The position numbers and the translations under genes were made by a program. The notes beneath the pieces were generated by a model, which saw only the letters and a program-made list of their open reading frames with translations, searched no databases and was not told the DNA's origin. From Actinomadura opuntiae (lineage in GTDB: Bacteria > Actinomycetota > Actinomycetes > Streptosporangiales > Streptosporangiaceae): a stretch of DNA of 64,000 nt. Of the stretch, positions 51,293-60,849 are shown piece by piece. Every line of letters starts with the position of its first letter. The stretch's first letter is position 1. The stretch spans positions 114,018 to 178,017 of the forward strand of contig NZ_JASNWF010000016.1 of NCBI RefSeq assembly GCF_030283205.1. Reading direction: 5' to 3'.

Positions 51293-52129
51293 ATGGCTAA
51301 CTTCACCGCCGCTGACGTCAAGCGGCTTCGCGAGCTGACCGGCTCCGGCATGATGGCCGTAAAGAACGCCCTCACCGAGGCGGACGGCGACTTCGAGAAG
51401 GCCACGGAGCTGCTGCGCCTCAAGGGCGCCAAGGACGTCGGCAAGCGCGCCGAGCGCACCGCCGCCAACGGCCTGGTCGCCGAGCACTTCAACGGCTCGG
51501 GCGACGGCGCGCTGCTGGAGCTGAACTGCGAGACCGACTTCGTCGCCAAGAACGCCCAGTTCATCGAGCTGGCGAACCGGCTGGTCGAGTTCGCCGCGGG
51601 CAGCGGCGCGACGGACGCGGCGGGCCTGCTCGGCGCCGAGATCGAGCCCGGCACGACCGTCCAGGCCCTGATCGAGGAGAACAGCGCCAAGATCGGCGAG
51701 AAGCTGGAGCTGCGCCGCTTCGCCCACTTCCAGGGCGCCTACGTGGCCAGCTACCTGCACAAGTCCGACCCGTCCCTGCCGCCGACCACCGGCGTGCTGG
51801 TCGAGCTGGACCAGGAGAACGCCGAGGTCGCCAAGGACGTCGCCCAGCAGATCGCGGCGATGGCCCCCAAGTACCTCACCCGCGAGGAGATCCCCGCCGA
51901 GGCGATCGAGAAGGAGCGGGCGCTCGCCGAGCAGCTCACCCGCGACGAGGGCAAGCCCGAGCAGGCCATCCCGAAGATCGTCGAGGGTCGGGTGAACGCC
52001 TACTTCCGCGACTTCGTGCTGCTGGAGCAGGCGTTCGTGAAGGACGGCAAGAAGACCATCGCGAAGGTCCTCGACGAGGCCGGCGTGAAGGTCGTGCGCT
52101 TCGCCCGGTTCAAGGTCGGGCAGGCGTAG
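51293..52129 (+). CDS. tsf: Elongation factor Ts
   Basis: 278 residues: FTAADVKRLRELTGSGMMAVKNAL (UBA-like start), EADGDFEKATELLR, NCETDFVAKNAQFIELAN (TDFV motif binding EF-Tu), KEVAQQIAAMAPKYL-like. It exchanges GDP on EF-Tu. ATG 51293 follows AGAGAG. Confidence 0.97.
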   Translation: MANFTAADVKRLRELTGSGMMAVKNALTEADGDFEKATELLRLKGAKDVGKRAERTAANGLVAEHFNGSGDGALLELNCETDFVAKNAQFIELANRLVEFAAGSGATDAAGLLGAEIEPGTTVQALIEENSAKIGEKLELRRFAHFQGAYVASYLHKSDPSLPPTTGVLVELDQENAEVAKDVAQQIAAMAPKYLTREEIPAEAIEKERALAEQLTRDEGKPEQAIPKIVEGRVNAYFRDFVLLEQAFVKDGKKTIAKVLDEAGVKVVRFARFKVGQA

Positions 52130-52185
52130 GGGCACTCTGGAGAGAGGAACCCCAGATTCAGCGACGCAACGAGGAGGCCGCCGAC

Positions 52186-52965
52186 GTGCCGGACAAGACG
52201 ACCACTAGCGCGACGGCGGCCTCGTCGTCCGTGCGGCACGCGCCGCGCGCGGGCTGGAAGCGGGTGCTGCTGAAGCTCTCGGGCGAGGCGTTCGCCGGGC
52301 GCGACCCGCTCGGCATCGACCCCGAGGTCGTGCAGCACGTCGCGGAGGCCATCTCCGAGGCCGTGCGCGACGGCGTGCAGGTCGCGGTGGTGTGCGGCGG
52401 CGGCAACATGTTCCGCGGCGCGGTCATGGCCGAGCGCGGCATGGACCGCGGCCGCGCCGACTACATGGGCATGATCGGGACCGTCATCAACTGCCTCGCG
52501 CTGCAGGACTTCCTGGAGAAGCTCGGCCTCGACACCCGCGTGCAGACCGCCATCACCATGAGCCAGGTGGCCGAGCCGTACATCCCGCGGCGCGCGATGC
52601 GGCACCTGGAGAAGGGCCGGGTGGTCATCTTCGGCGCGGGGCTCGGGCAGCCGTTCTTCTCCACCGACACCACCGCCGCGCAGCGCGCGCTGGAGATCGG
52701 CGCGGAGGCCGTCCTGAAGGCGACTCAGGTGGACGGCGTGTACGACGCCGATCCCCGTAAGAGTCCAGAGGCGGTCAAGTTCGACCGTTTGGATTACGGT
52801 GAAGTTCTACAGCGGGGTCTGAAGGTCATGGACGCCACGGCCATCAGCCTCTGCATGGACAACGCGCTCCCCATCGTGGTCTTCGACCTCATGGGGCAGG
52901 GCAACATCGTCCGGGCCGTCCGGGGTGAGAAGATCGGCACGCTGGTCAGCCCGGCACAGGGCTGA
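52186..52965 (+). CDS. pyrH: Uridylate kinase
   Basis: 259 residues: RVLLKLSGEAFAG, VAVVCGGGNMFRG, GMDRGRADYMGMIGTVINCLAL, FSTDTTAAQRALEIGAEAVLKATQVDGVYDADP. It makes UDP from UMP. The first 23 residues (Ser/Thr/Ala) are non-conserved. GTG 52186 follows GAGGAGG. Confidence 0.96.
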   Translation: MPDKTTTSATAASSSVRHAPRAGWKRVLLKLSGEAFAGRDPLGIDPEVVQHVAEAISEAVRDGVQVAVVCGGGNMFRGAVMAERGMDRGRADYMGMIGTVINCLALQDFLEKLGLDTRVQTAITMSQVAEPYIPRRAMRHLEKGRVVIFGAGLGQPFFSTDTTAAQRALEIGAEAVLKATQVDGVYDADPRKSPEAVKFDRLDYGEVLQRGLKVMDATAISLCMDNALPIVVFDLMGQGNIVRAVRGEKIGTLVSPAQG

Positions 52966-53016
52966 CCGCGGCCCGGAACGCGGTGCCAGGGCCGACCAGA
53001 TGACATGGGAGTCACA

Positions 53017-53574
53017 GTGATCGACGAGACCCTCCTCGAAGCCGAGGAGAAGATGGAGAAGGCGGTCGCGGTCGCCAAGGAGGACTTCCAGGCCATCCGC
53101 ACCGGCCGGGTCACCCCCGCCATGTTCAACAAGATCACCGCGGAGTACTACGGCACGCCGACGCCGGTCAACCAGCTGGCGTCGTTCACCCTGCCGGAGC
53201 CGCGGATGGTCATCGTCCAGGTCTTCGACAAGTCCTCCATGCAGGCGGTGGAGAAGGCGATCCGCGACAGCGACCTCGGCGTCAACCCCACCAACGACGG
53301 CAACGTCATCCGGGTGGTCTTCCCCGAGCTGTCGGAGGAGCGCCGCAGGGACTTCATCAAGGTCGCCGGCACCAAGGCGGAGGAGAGCAAGATCTCCATC
53401 CGCAACATCCGGCGGCGCGCCAAGGACACCCTCGACAAGCTCGCCAAGGACGGCGAGGTCGGCGAGGACGAGGTGCGGCGCGCGGAGAAGGAGCTCGACG
53501 ACACCACGCACAGGTACGTGGCGCAGATCGACGATCTGCTCGAGCACAAGAAGGCCGAACTGCTCGAAGTTTGA
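53017..53574 (+). CDS. frr: Ribosome recycling factor
   Basis: 185 residues, the normal size: DETLLEAEEKMEKAV, IRTGRVTPAMFNKI, YYGTPTPVNQLASF, PFPEL-type segment VVFPELSEERRRDF, SIRNIRRRAKDTL. It splits post-termination ribosomes with EF-G. GTG 53017, with GGGAG five bases upstream, is favoured over ATG 53005. Confidence 0.97.
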   Translation: MIDETLLEAEEKMEKAVAVAKEDFQAIRTGRVTPAMFNKITAEYYGTPTPVNQLASFTLPEPRMVIVQVFDKSSMQAVEKAIRDSDLGVNPTNDGNVIRVVFPELSEERRRDFIKVAGTKAEESKISIRNIRRRAKDTLDKLAKDGEVGEDEVRRAEKELDDTTHRYVAQIDDLLEHKKAELLEV

Positions 53575-54626
53575 TGGGACTCGACGACGCCGGGGGGCCC
53601 GCGGGCTCCCCGGATGAGCCGGAGGTCGACATGCCCGGCCCACCCCCGGGAGAAGCTCTGGACTCGCCCTCCGGCGAGGCGCCGGACGCCTCTGCCGGGA
53701 AGACCGGTGAGGAGGGCGCGCCCTCCGGGGCGACGCCTGCCGCGGACGCGCGCCCGGACTCCGCGGAGGAGCCGGCCGCCGATCCCTCGGACGGCGCGTC
53801 CGCCGCGAAGCGTGAAAGCAGGACCGGCAGGAACCTGCCGATGGCCATCGGCGTGGGCGTCGCCCTTGGGGCGCTGGTCCTGCTGTCGCTCTACACGGTC
53901 AAGCCGATCTTCCTTGCCGTGATGGTCGTCTTCCTGTTCCTCGGCATGCGGGAGCTGACGGACGCGTTCAGGTCGCGCGGCATCAGGGTCCCCTTCATCC
54001 CGCTGGCCACGGGGATGGTGGCCACTCCGGTCGTCGCCTACGTGTGGGGTCCGACGGCCGTGGTCGCGGCCGTGTCCCTCACCGTGCTGTCCATGCTGAT
54101 GGTCCGGATGGCGGAGGGTGCGGACGGCTACGTCAGGGATGTCGCCGCCGGCTCGTTCGTCACCGGATACCTGGTGCTGATGGGCGGGATCGTCGCCCTC
54201 CTCATGCAGCCGGGCGACGGGGACGACCGCACCGTCATCTTCATCGCCACCACGGTCGCCAGCGACATCGGCGGCTACTTCGCCGGCACGTTCCTCGGCA
54301 AGCACAAGCTCGCCCCCACGATCAGCCCGAAGAAGACGTGGGAGGGCGTCACCGGCTCCGCGATCACCTGCATGATCGTCGGCGGCTGGCTGGTGTGGTG
54401 GCTGCTGGACGGCGGCCACGCCTGGCAGGGCGCGATCGTCGGCCTCGCGGCCGTGGTCACCGCGACGGGCGGCGACCTCATCGAGTCGATGATCAAGCGG
54501 GATCTCGGCATCAAGGACATGGGAACGCTCCTGCCCGGCCACGGCGGGGTCATGGACCGTCTCGACTCGCTGGTCGCGACGGCTCCCGTGGTGTGGCTGC
54601 TGCTGGAGCTGTTCGTCCCCAGCTAG
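53574..54626 (+). CDS. cdsA: Phosphatidate cytidylyltransferase
   Basis: 350 residues. A Pro/Glu-rich, disordered 85-residue N-terminus precedes about eight membrane helices (LGALVLLSLYTVKPIFLAVMVV, FIATTVASDIGGYFAG). The C-terminal signature ends KRDLGIKDMGTLLPGHGGVMDRLDSL. It makes CDP-diacylglycerol for phospholipids. ATG 53574 shares its first base with the frr stop (TGATG). Confidence 0.95.
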   Translation: MGLDDAGGPAGSPDEPEVDMPGPPPGEALDSPSGEAPDASAGKTGEEGAPSGATPAADARPDSAEEPAADPSDGASAAKRESRTGRNLPMAIGVGVALGALVLLSLYTVKPIFLAVMVVFLFLGMRELTDAFRSRGIRVPFIPLATGMVATPVVAYVWGPTAVVAAVSLTVLSMLMVRMAEGADGYVRDVAAGSFVTGYLVLMGGIVALLMQPGDGDDRTVIFIATTVASDIGGYFAGTFLGKHKLAPTISPKKTWEGVTGSAITCMIVGGWLVWWLLDGGHAWQGAIVGLAAVVTATGGDLIESMIKRDLGIKDMGTLLPGHGGVMDRLDSLVATAPVVWLLLELFVPS

Positions 54627-54669
54627 GCCCCGGGCGGCTTCCGGCACGCGACCGGCGGGCGTCCAGCGG

Positions 54670-55815
54670 CTAGGAGACGACCCAGGAGCGGCCCTGCTGC
54701 GCCAAGCGCCGGATGAGCGCGTCCGAGCCTTCGCTCTTGGCGTAGCGGTGTTCCTCCCCGGTGATGGGGACGAGCCACAGCCACCGGACGGGATCGCCTT
54801 CCACGGACAGTCCCGTGAGGGCGGGCGCGGCCGGACCGTTCAGGCGATCAGGGTCGTCCAGGAGCAGTACTCCTTCCCACGCGCCGCCATCGTTGCCCAG
54901 GGGGAACGTACGGGCCTCGTGATACCACTTGACCACGTCCCCTGGGGCGAACCATGTCACCGACCGCCACGGATACTGGGCGAGCCACGGAAAAATGCTT
55001 CCCGCACGCTGGCTCGGGAGGGTGCTCGCTACGGCGAGTTCTATGCGGGCGTAGGGGGCGACGTCGTCCTCGTACAGCTCCACCGTGGGCATCCGCTGGC
55101 GGCTCATCCCGACGGAGCTGAGGATGGTGAAGTGGCGGTCGCCACGGGCCGGCCGCTCCGTCACCCCGACGGTGGGGGACGGTGACGTCCGGCCTGCCGA
55201 GAGTTGGCGCCCCACGTCGTGCCAGTAGTGGCCACCGGGGCCGAGGCGTTGCAGCAGATGGCCGAGGACGGACTGCTGGTAATCCGCCCACGAGCCGTCG
55301 GCGCGGCACATCTTCCAGTGCGCGCGTGCCCGCTCGATGCGCGGGCCGAATTCCGCGATCTCCTCGTCGATGGGGAAGGCGAACGGGCTCTGCGCCGTGG
55401 CGTCGCGCGCGTAGCCGGGAATGCCGCGGCCCATGTCGGACCATCCGGGGATCACGAACAACGGGTCGCCCGCCTCCAGGACGGCGACGCCGTCGCCCTC
55501 CTCGAACCACACCACTTCCAGAGCGGACGCGTCCAGCGCCTCGCGTCCCTGCGGATGGGCGACGTGCGATTCCGGCAGGAGCGGCGCGCTGCCCGCCTCA
55601 AGCCGCGACCGGTCCAGCGAGGCGGGGGCCTTGCGGTGGTTGGCGACCCAGACCGCGCCGATCACCGAGTCCCGGGCGTCCCGCAGATAGGCCACGGTCA
55701 CCTCGCCGTCGGATTCGATGACCAGCCTGCGGCTGCCGTAGGGGCTTGCCTCGGCGTGCACGATCGTGGCGGCGGGGCCCCGGGGCGATGCGGCGCCCCT
55801 GCGCAAAACCGACAT
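54670..55815 (-). CDS. Suppressor-of-fused (SUFU)-like domain protein
   Basis: About 381 residues, soluble, no signal peptide. N-terminal half: repeats of AEASPYGSRRLVIESDGEVTV and AVLEAGDPLFVIPGWSDMG. The C-terminal half (about 205-381) resembles the SUFU domain: GGHYWHDVGRQLS, HFTILSSVGMSRQRMP, ARIELAVASTLPS, WEGVLLLDDPDR. Bacterial SUFU proteins often act as immunity proteins to polymorphic toxins, or are of unknown role; no toxin gene adjoins this one. It lies on the opposite strand between cdsA and rlmN. Start assumed at ATG 55815. Confidence 0.65.
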   Translation of the reverse strand: MSVLRRGAASPRGPAATIVHAEASPYGSRRLVIESDGEVTVAYLRDARDSVIGAVWVANHRKAPASLDRSRLEAGSAPLLPESHVAHPQGREALDASALEVVWFEEGDGVAVLEAGDPLFVIPGWSDMGRGIPGYARDATAQSPFAFPIDEEIAEFGPRIERARAHWKMCRADGSWADYQQSVLGHLLQRLGPGGHYWHDVGRQLSAGRTSPSPTVGVTERPARGDRHFTILSSVGMSRQRMPTVELYEDDVAPYARIELAVASTLPSQRAGSIFPWLAQYPWRSVTWFAPGDVVKWYHEARTFPLGNDGGAWEGVLLLDDPDRLNGPAAPALTGLSVEGDPVRWLWLVPITGEEHRYAKSEGSDALIRRLAQQGRSWVVS

Positions 55816-55943
55816 GATCGAGACCTTAGTCCCAGACAAGGTCATGCGCAGCGATGTCGCAGCGCGCGCGGGAAGGACCGGACAGGGCGGATGCTGCGCG
55901 CACGGACGAGGCATCGGCAGGTGTTTGCGACACTGGAAGCACC

Positions 55944-57092
55944 ATGTCTGCCACCACCGAACCCGCCACCGCGGGGGCCGCGCCCAAGAAGACCCCGGCG
56001 AAGCTCGTTTTCGCCGCGCCGCGGCGCGGCAAGCCGCCCCGGCACCTGGCCGACCTCACGCAGGCCGAGCGCCGCGAGGCGGTCGCGGAACTGGGCGAGA
56101 AGCCGTTCCGGGCCGACCAGCTGTCGCGGCACTACTTCTCCCGTCTCATCGACGATCCGGCGAAGATGACCGATCTGCCGGCCACCGTCCGGGACCGGCT
56201 CGTGTCCGAGCTGCTGCCCTCGCTGCTCACTCCGGTCCGCGAGCTGGACTGCGACGGCGGCAAGACCCTGAAGACCGTCTGGAAGGCGTTCGACGGCGTC
56301 CTGTTCGAGTCGGTGCTGATGCGCTACCCGGACAGGGCCACGATGTGCGTCTCGTCCCAGGCAGGCTGCGGCATGAACTGCCCGTTCTGCGCCACGGGGC
56401 AGGCGGGCCTCACCCGTAACCTCTCCACGGCCGAAATAGTGGAACAGGTCGCGGCCGGCGCGCGCGCAATGGCGCGCGGGCGGATCCCTGGTGGTCCCGG
56501 TCGCGTCTCCAACATCGTCTTCATGGGGATGGGGGAGCCGCTCGCGAACTACAAGGCCGTTATCGGCGCGGTACGCCGCATTACCGATCCGGCACCCGCC
56601 GGTTTGGGGATCTCGCAGCGTTCGGTCACGGTTTCCACGGTCGGCCTCGTCCCGGCTATCGAGAAGCTCGCCGCCGAGGACATGTCGGTGCGGCTCGCGG
56701 TGTCCCTGCACGCGCCCGACGACGAGCTGCGCGACGACCTCGTCCCCATCAACAACCGTTGGAAGGTCGCCGAGGTCCTGGACGCCGCGTGGGCCTACGC
56801 CGAGCGCAGCGGACGCCGCATTTCGATCGAGTACGCCCTCATCAAGGACGTCAACGACCAGGCCTGGCGGGCCGATCTTCTCGGCAGGCTCTTGCGCGGC
56901 CACCTCGTACACGTCAATCTGATCCCGTTGAACCCGACGCCGGGGTCCAAGTGGACCGCCTCGCGGCCGCAGGACGAGCGGGAGTTCGTCCGCCGCCTGG
57001 AGGCCCACGGGGTCCCGGTCACGGTGCGCGACACTCGGGGCAGGGAGATCGACGGGGCCTGCGGGCAGCTGGCCGCGGCGACGAAGGACTGA
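55944..57092 (+). CDS. rlmN: Dual-specificity 23S rRNA/tRNA (adenine2503/37-C2)-methyltransferase RlmN
   Basis: 382 residues. RSSQAGCGMNCPFCATGQAGL holds the CxxxCxxC 4Fe-4S cluster, FMGMGEPLANY follows, and DTRGREIDGACGQLA carries the second catalytic cysteine at the C-terminus. ATG 55944 follows GGAAG. RlmN methylates A2503 of 23S rRNA and A37 of some tRNAs. It usually follows cdsA directly; a SUFU-like gene sits between here. Confidence 0.95.
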   Translation: MSATTEPATAGAAPKKTPAKLVFAAPRRGKPPRHLADLTQAERREAVAELGEKPFRADQLSRHYFSRLIDDPAKMTDLPATVRDRLVSELLPSLLTPVRELDCDGGKTLKTVWKAFDGVLFESVLMRYPDRATMCVSSQAGCGMNCPFCATGQAGLTRNLSTAEIVEQVAAGARAMARGRIPGGPGRVSNIVFMGMGEPLANYKAVIGAVRRITDPAPAGLGISQRSVTVSTVGLVPAIEKLAAEDMSVRLAVSLHAPDDELRDDLVPINNRWKVAEVLDAAWAYAERSGRRISIEYALIKDVNDQAWRADLLGRLLRGHLVHVNLIPLNPTPGSKWTASRPQDEREFVRRLEAHGVPVTVRDTRGREIDGACGQLAAATKD

Positions 57093-57149
57093 TCGCGCCG
57101 GCGGCGCCCCCGGGCCCCGCGGGCGCGGGAACGAGGGCTGAGGAGCGCG

Positions 57150-57659
57150 GTGGCGCTGATGAGCACGCGGCTGCCGGTGGCGTTGCGGGGCTATGACCGG
57201 GCCCAGGTGGACGGTCTCCTCGAGCGGATTTCGGGTGCGCTGAACGGCGGGCAGCCGATGTCGGCGGACGAGGTGCGGACGGTGCGCTTCGACATCGTCC
57301 TGCGCGGCTACGACCGCCGGGCGGTGGACGAACTGGTGCGCGAATGCATCAGGGAACTGCAGAGCAAGGCGCCGATCGCCGAGCGTCCCGGCCGTCCCCG
57401 GGCCAATCCCGGCTGGCTGATCAACTGGATCCAGAACGCCCGGTTCTCCGGCTCGGGCGTGCGCGGCGGCTACGACGTCCGGGACGTCGACGCGTTCCTC
57501 GACCGCGTCGTCTCCGGGCTGCGCGGCGCGGCCCCGCCGGTGACGGCCCGCGACGTCCGGGAGAGCGCGTTCCGGGTCGTCCGGCTGGGACCGGGCTACG
57601 ACGAGCAGGAGGTCGACCGGTTCCTCACCCAGCTCGCCGGGGCTCTCGAGGGCCGCTGA
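57150..57659 (+). CDS. Protein of four DivIVA-type motifs
   Basis: 169 residues; GTG 57150 with GAGGAG upstream. The short motif GYDxxxVDxxLxR occurs four times: RGYDRAQVDGLLER, RGYDRRAVDELVRE, GGYDVRDVDAFLDR and PGYDEQEVDRFLTQ, at about residues 12, 53, 103 and 144. The first two and last two pairs are joined by a Trp-containing linker (NPGWLINWIQNARF). No coiled coil is seen. DivIVA motifs bind membrane; a protein with several and no coil is unusual. Confidence 0.85.
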   Translation: MALMSTRLPVALRGYDRAQVDGLLERISGALNGGQPMSADEVRTVRFDIVLRGYDRRAVDELVRECIRELQSKAPIAERPGRPRANPGWLINWIQNARFSGSGVRGGYDVRDVDAFLDRVVSGLRGAAPPVTARDVRESAFRVVRLGPGYDEQEVDRFLTQLAGALEGR

Positions 57660-57736
57660 CGCCGGCCCGCCGCGGAGTTATCCACATTTTCGCTGCGGGG
57701 TGGTGACCGCTGCCGGCGCCCAGCAGGCTTCGGGGC

Positions 57737-58552
57737 ATGGACCACTTCGACGCGCAACGCCGGCGGCTGAGCTCCTTCCTCGGCCTGCTGTTCACCTCCG
57801 AGATCATCTCGGTCCTGCTGTCCTTGGCCCGGCCCGCGGTGCGGCTCGGTGCGGTCGGCGGCGTACCGGTCAGGCTGGGCGGTGCCCCGGTGCTGCCCGC
57901 GACGGCGGCCTGGCCGGTCTGGAGGGGCCGTCCGCTGGACTTCCTCGGCGCCGTCGACTTCACCGAACTCGCCGCGTTGGGGGAGATCCCAGGGCTTCCC
58001 CGTAGCGGCACCGCTGCCTTCTACTACGCGAGCGGAACGCCGCGTCCGTGGGGTGACGCGTGCGGGCAGCGGGACGGCTGGCGCGTGTTCACCGGCGATC
58101 TGCACCGCGCCGAACCACCGCCCGGCGCCCTGTCCTATCCGCCGGCGGATCTGTGCGCGGCTCCGTTCCTTTCGCTGCCCTCACCCCAGGAGCCGGTCCT
58201 AAGGCGTCTCGAACGCCTTCACCGCGGCTTCCTGGCCGAGTACGAGCAACTGCACGCGGTGTGGTCCACGCAGGGCACGCCCGCGCACCAGCTGGGCGGC
58301 TGGCCCGACCTCGTCCAGCGGCCGATCGGCCCCGACTGCCTGTACGCCTCCACCGGCCGCCCGCTGGTCACCCTCGAATCCCCGGAGCTGTCCCCGGACG
58401 ACCAGGTGGCCGTGGACGACTGGCGCCTCCTGCTCCAGCTCGACTCCGATCACCGCCTCGGCTGGTACTGGGGTGACCCGGGCCGCGTCTACTTCTGTTC
58501 CCGCCAGGACGACCCATTGGAGCGAGCATGGCTGACCGTCCAAGCGACCTGA
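57737..58552 (+). CDS. YwqG-like (DUF1963) protein
   Basis: 271 residues: VPVRLGGAPVLPATAAWPVW, RPLDFLGAVDFTEL, HQLGGWPDLVQ, LLLQLDSDHRLGWYWGDPGRVYF. This is the DUF1963/YwqG beta-barrel family; function unknown, though some members sit in toxin or phage-defence regions. ATG 57737 has no strong site. Confidence 0.85.
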   Translation: MDHFDAQRRRLSSFLGLLFTSEIISVLLSLARPAVRLGAVGGVPVRLGGAPVLPATAAWPVWRGRPLDFLGAVDFTELAALGEIPGLPRSGTAAFYYASGTPRPWGDACGQRDGWRVFTGDLHRAEPPPGALSYPPADLCAAPFLSLPSPQEPVLRRLERLHRGFLAEYEQLHAVWSTQGTPAHQLGGWPDLVQRPIGPDCLYASTGRPLVTLESPELSPDDQVAVDDWRLLLQLDSDHRLGWYWGDPGRVYFCSRQDDPLERAWLTVQAT

Positions 58553-58593
58553 CGTCCCGCAGGACCGTCCGTCCCCGGCGCCGATGCGACGGG

Positions 58594-59283
58594 TCAGTGG
58601 CGGAGGCGGGTGACGATCACGTACCCGGCGCAGACGACGGCCGACCAGAGGGCCAGATGCAGGACGAGGCCGGGGAAGTCCGAAAGGAAGGCGGTTGGGC
58701 CGTCGTGCGCGGCCCGCAGCCACTCGATCATCGGAACGGAGAGCCAGGAGAGCCGACCGAGGCCCAACAGCAGCACGGCCGTCGCACTGCCCAGCAGTGC
58801 CAGGAGCGACACCCCCGGGTCCGGGATCACCGCCCGGCTCGTCCAGGCGCCGAGCAGCGTGCCGGCGAGCGCGACCGGCACGCTCAGCGCGCACCCCGCC
58901 AGGATCGCCCGCCCCGACGCTCCCACCAGAAGCGCCTGCACGAGAGGAGTGACCAACACGACGGCGCCCAGGCAGAGGTTCACCGCGTAGGCGGCGAGCA
59001 GACCGGCCCACGTGGGCGCCCAGCGGTGCCGTGCCGCGGTGGCCGACAGCGACCGCTGCTCGTCCGGCTGCGTGTCCAGCAGGGCCCGCGCCGCCCAGGC
59101 CCAGACCGGGAACATGAACGCCGCCACGTCTCCGAAGGCGCCGACGGCCAGGGTGGTCCGCTCCGGCCCGCTCGGCCCTTGGAGCAGCACGAGCACCACG
59201 ACCAGCGCGACGACGATCACCGGATGCAGGACGCGCAGCGACCGCACGTACCCCGCCACCTGAAAACGCGCGAGCGCGATCAT
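58594..59283 (-). CDS. ABC transporter permease-like membrane protein
   Basis: 229 residues with six membrane helices (VLHPVIVVALVVVLVLL; FGDVAAFMFPVWAWAA; LLAAYAVNLCLGAVVLV; and three more). It has no signature family motif, but it lies 229 bases after an ABC ATPase gene on the same strand, so it is probably its membrane partner. ATG 59283 follows GGAGGGG. Substrate unknown. Confidence 0.75.
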   Translation of the reverse strand: MIALARFQVAGYVRSLRVLHPVIVVALVVVLVLLQGPSGPERTTLAVGAFGDVAAFMFPVWAWAARALLDTQPDEQRSLSATAARHRWAPTWAGLLAAYAVNLCLGAVVLVTPLVQALLVGASGRAILAGCALSVPVALAGTLLGAWTSRAVIPDPGVSLLALLGSATAVLLLGLGRLSWLSVPMIEWLRAAHDGPTAFLSDFPGLVLHLALWSAVVCAGYVIVTRLRH

Positions 59284-59512
59284 CGCCCCTCCTTCATCCA
59301 CCCGACCCCCGCCCGGCGAACAGTCCCACCCGCGCCCCCGCAGCAAACCCGCCGCAATGACTCGACGAAGCGGCCACTGCGAACAGGCCCCCACTCCCTT
59401 GATGAACGCGTGCAGGCGGCACCGGCGGGCGTCACCTCCCCGAGCGACGGACTTGCAGGCGCTGACGGCCCGTCCTGGTTGATCACTAAGGCGGTCTTGC
59501 TAGGCGAGGGGA

Positions 59513-60238
59513 TCATTGGTCGGGTCTCCGGACGGTGTAGCCGTCGGCGCGAAGCTTGGTCTCGACGGTGTCGGCGTCGCCTTCGGGGACCACGACCTCG
59601 AGCACCGTGAGCCTTGGCGTGTCAGGGTCCTCGCCGGGGGCGAGGCGGGTGACCGTGCCGCCCGAGACCTGGAGCCGGTCGATGTCCGGAAGTGATTCGA
59701 TGCAGCGCTGGTGGTCGCTGATGACCACGGTGCAGCCGTCGGCGGCGAGACCGGCGATCAGTTCCGGCAGGATGTCGCGGGTCGTGGCGTCCAGGCCGGC
59801 GAAGGGCTCGTCCAGGATCAGGAGCCCCGGATCGCCCATGAGCGCCTGGGCGAGCCCGACCTTCTGCGCACTGCCCTTGGACAGTTCCGGTAACCGCACA
59901 TCGAGGAGGTGCTCGAAGGAGAGGCGTTCGGCCCACGTGCCGATGGCGTCGTCAGGCACTCGCCCGATGGCCGCCATGTGGGCGAGGTAGGCGCGGACGG
60001 TGAACGGCTGATCCACAGGGAAGCGCTCGGGCGCGTACCCGACCCGGCTCGGCCGGTCCCGCACGGAACCCCGGCTGGGGGTGCGCAGGCCGGCGACGAG
60101 ACGCAGGAGCGTGGACTTGCCCGAGCCGTTCCGCCCGGTCACCTCGGTGACGCCGCCCGCCGGGAGGGAGAGCGTGACGTCCCTCAGCACCCAGGGGCCC
60201 CTCCGGTGGTAGCGGAAGGCGACATCGTCGAGCCGCAT
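59513..60238 (-). CDS. ABC transporter ATP-binding protein
   Basis: 241 residues: VTGRNGSGKSTLLRLVAGL (Walker A), ELSKGSAQKVGLAQAL (signature LSKGS, with K for the first G), LLILDEPFAGLDATT (Walker B), VVISDHQRC (H-loop). The C-terminal 40 residues are an extra beta segment. Partner: the membrane protein at 58594-59283. The 229 bases between them hold no gene, which is longer than usual for a pair. Confidence 0.9.
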   Translation of the reverse strand: MRLDDVAFRYHRRGPWVLRDVTLSLPAGGVTEVTGRNGSGKSTLLRLVAGLRTPSRGSVRDRPSRVGYAPERFPVDQPFTVRAYLAHMAAIGRVPDDAIGTWAERLSFEHLLDVRLPELSKGSAQKVGLAQALMGDPGLLILDEPFAGLDATTRDILPELIAGLAADGCTVVISDHQRCIESLPDIDRLQVSGGTVTRLAPGEDPDTPRLTVLEVVVPEGDADTVETKLRADGYTVRRPDQ

Positions 60239-60325
60239 AGGACCCGAAGGCTAGCGACGGAAACCTAAGGGCGCCGTTAGAGAGGAGGCTGCGCAGGTTG
60301 GGCCGCGGGCGGCAGAATGCCGCGC

Positions 60326-60778
60326 ATGGCTGACTCCGCGACCGGCAAGACCTGCGTCTTCTGCGAGATCGTGAAGGGGGAGCGACCCGCGCACATCGTC
60401 CTCGACGTCCCGGACGCGCTCGCGTTCCTCGACACCCGGCCGCTCTTCAAGGGGCACACCTTGCTGGTGCCGCGGACGCACGTCGAGACGCTGCCGGACC
60501 TGCCCGCCGACCTCCTCGGGCCGTACTTCGGGCACGCGCAGCGGCTCGCCGCAGCCATGGAGTCGGTGCTGGACGCAGCCGGATCGTTCGTGGCCATGAA
60601 CAACCGCATCAGCCAGAGCGTCCCGCACCTGCACGTCCACGTCGTCCCCCGCAACCGCAAGGACGGCCTGAGGGGATTCTTCTGGCCACGCCAGAAGTAC
60701 GACTCCGACGCCGAAGCCGCCGACTACGCCGCCCGCCTCGCCGCCGGCCTCACCGACTCGGCCTCAAGCGCGGACTGA
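60326..60778 (+). CDS. HIT-family hydrolase
   Basis: 150 residues: CVFCEIVKGERPAHIVLD, LLVPRTHVETLPDLPADL, and the HIT triad HLHVHVVPRNRKDGL. HIT proteins cleave nucleotide phosphoramidates or dinucleoside polyphosphates. ATG 60326 is preferred to 60317 because CAGAAT just upstream looks like a -10 box (leaderless). Confidence 0.93.
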   Translation: MADSATGKTCVFCEIVKGERPAHIVLDVPDALAFLDTRPLFKGHTLLVPRTHVETLPDLPADLLGPYFGHAQRLAAAMESVLDAAGSFVAMNNRISQSVPHLHVHVVPRNRKDGLRGFFWPRQKYDSDAEAADYAARLAAGLTDSASSAD

Positions 60779-60849
60779 GGCGGAAGCGGGGCGGAAGGGG
60801 ATCCGTCGCCTGGGGTAAGAGAAGGGGCGCTCGCGTCCAGCGCGCCGTG

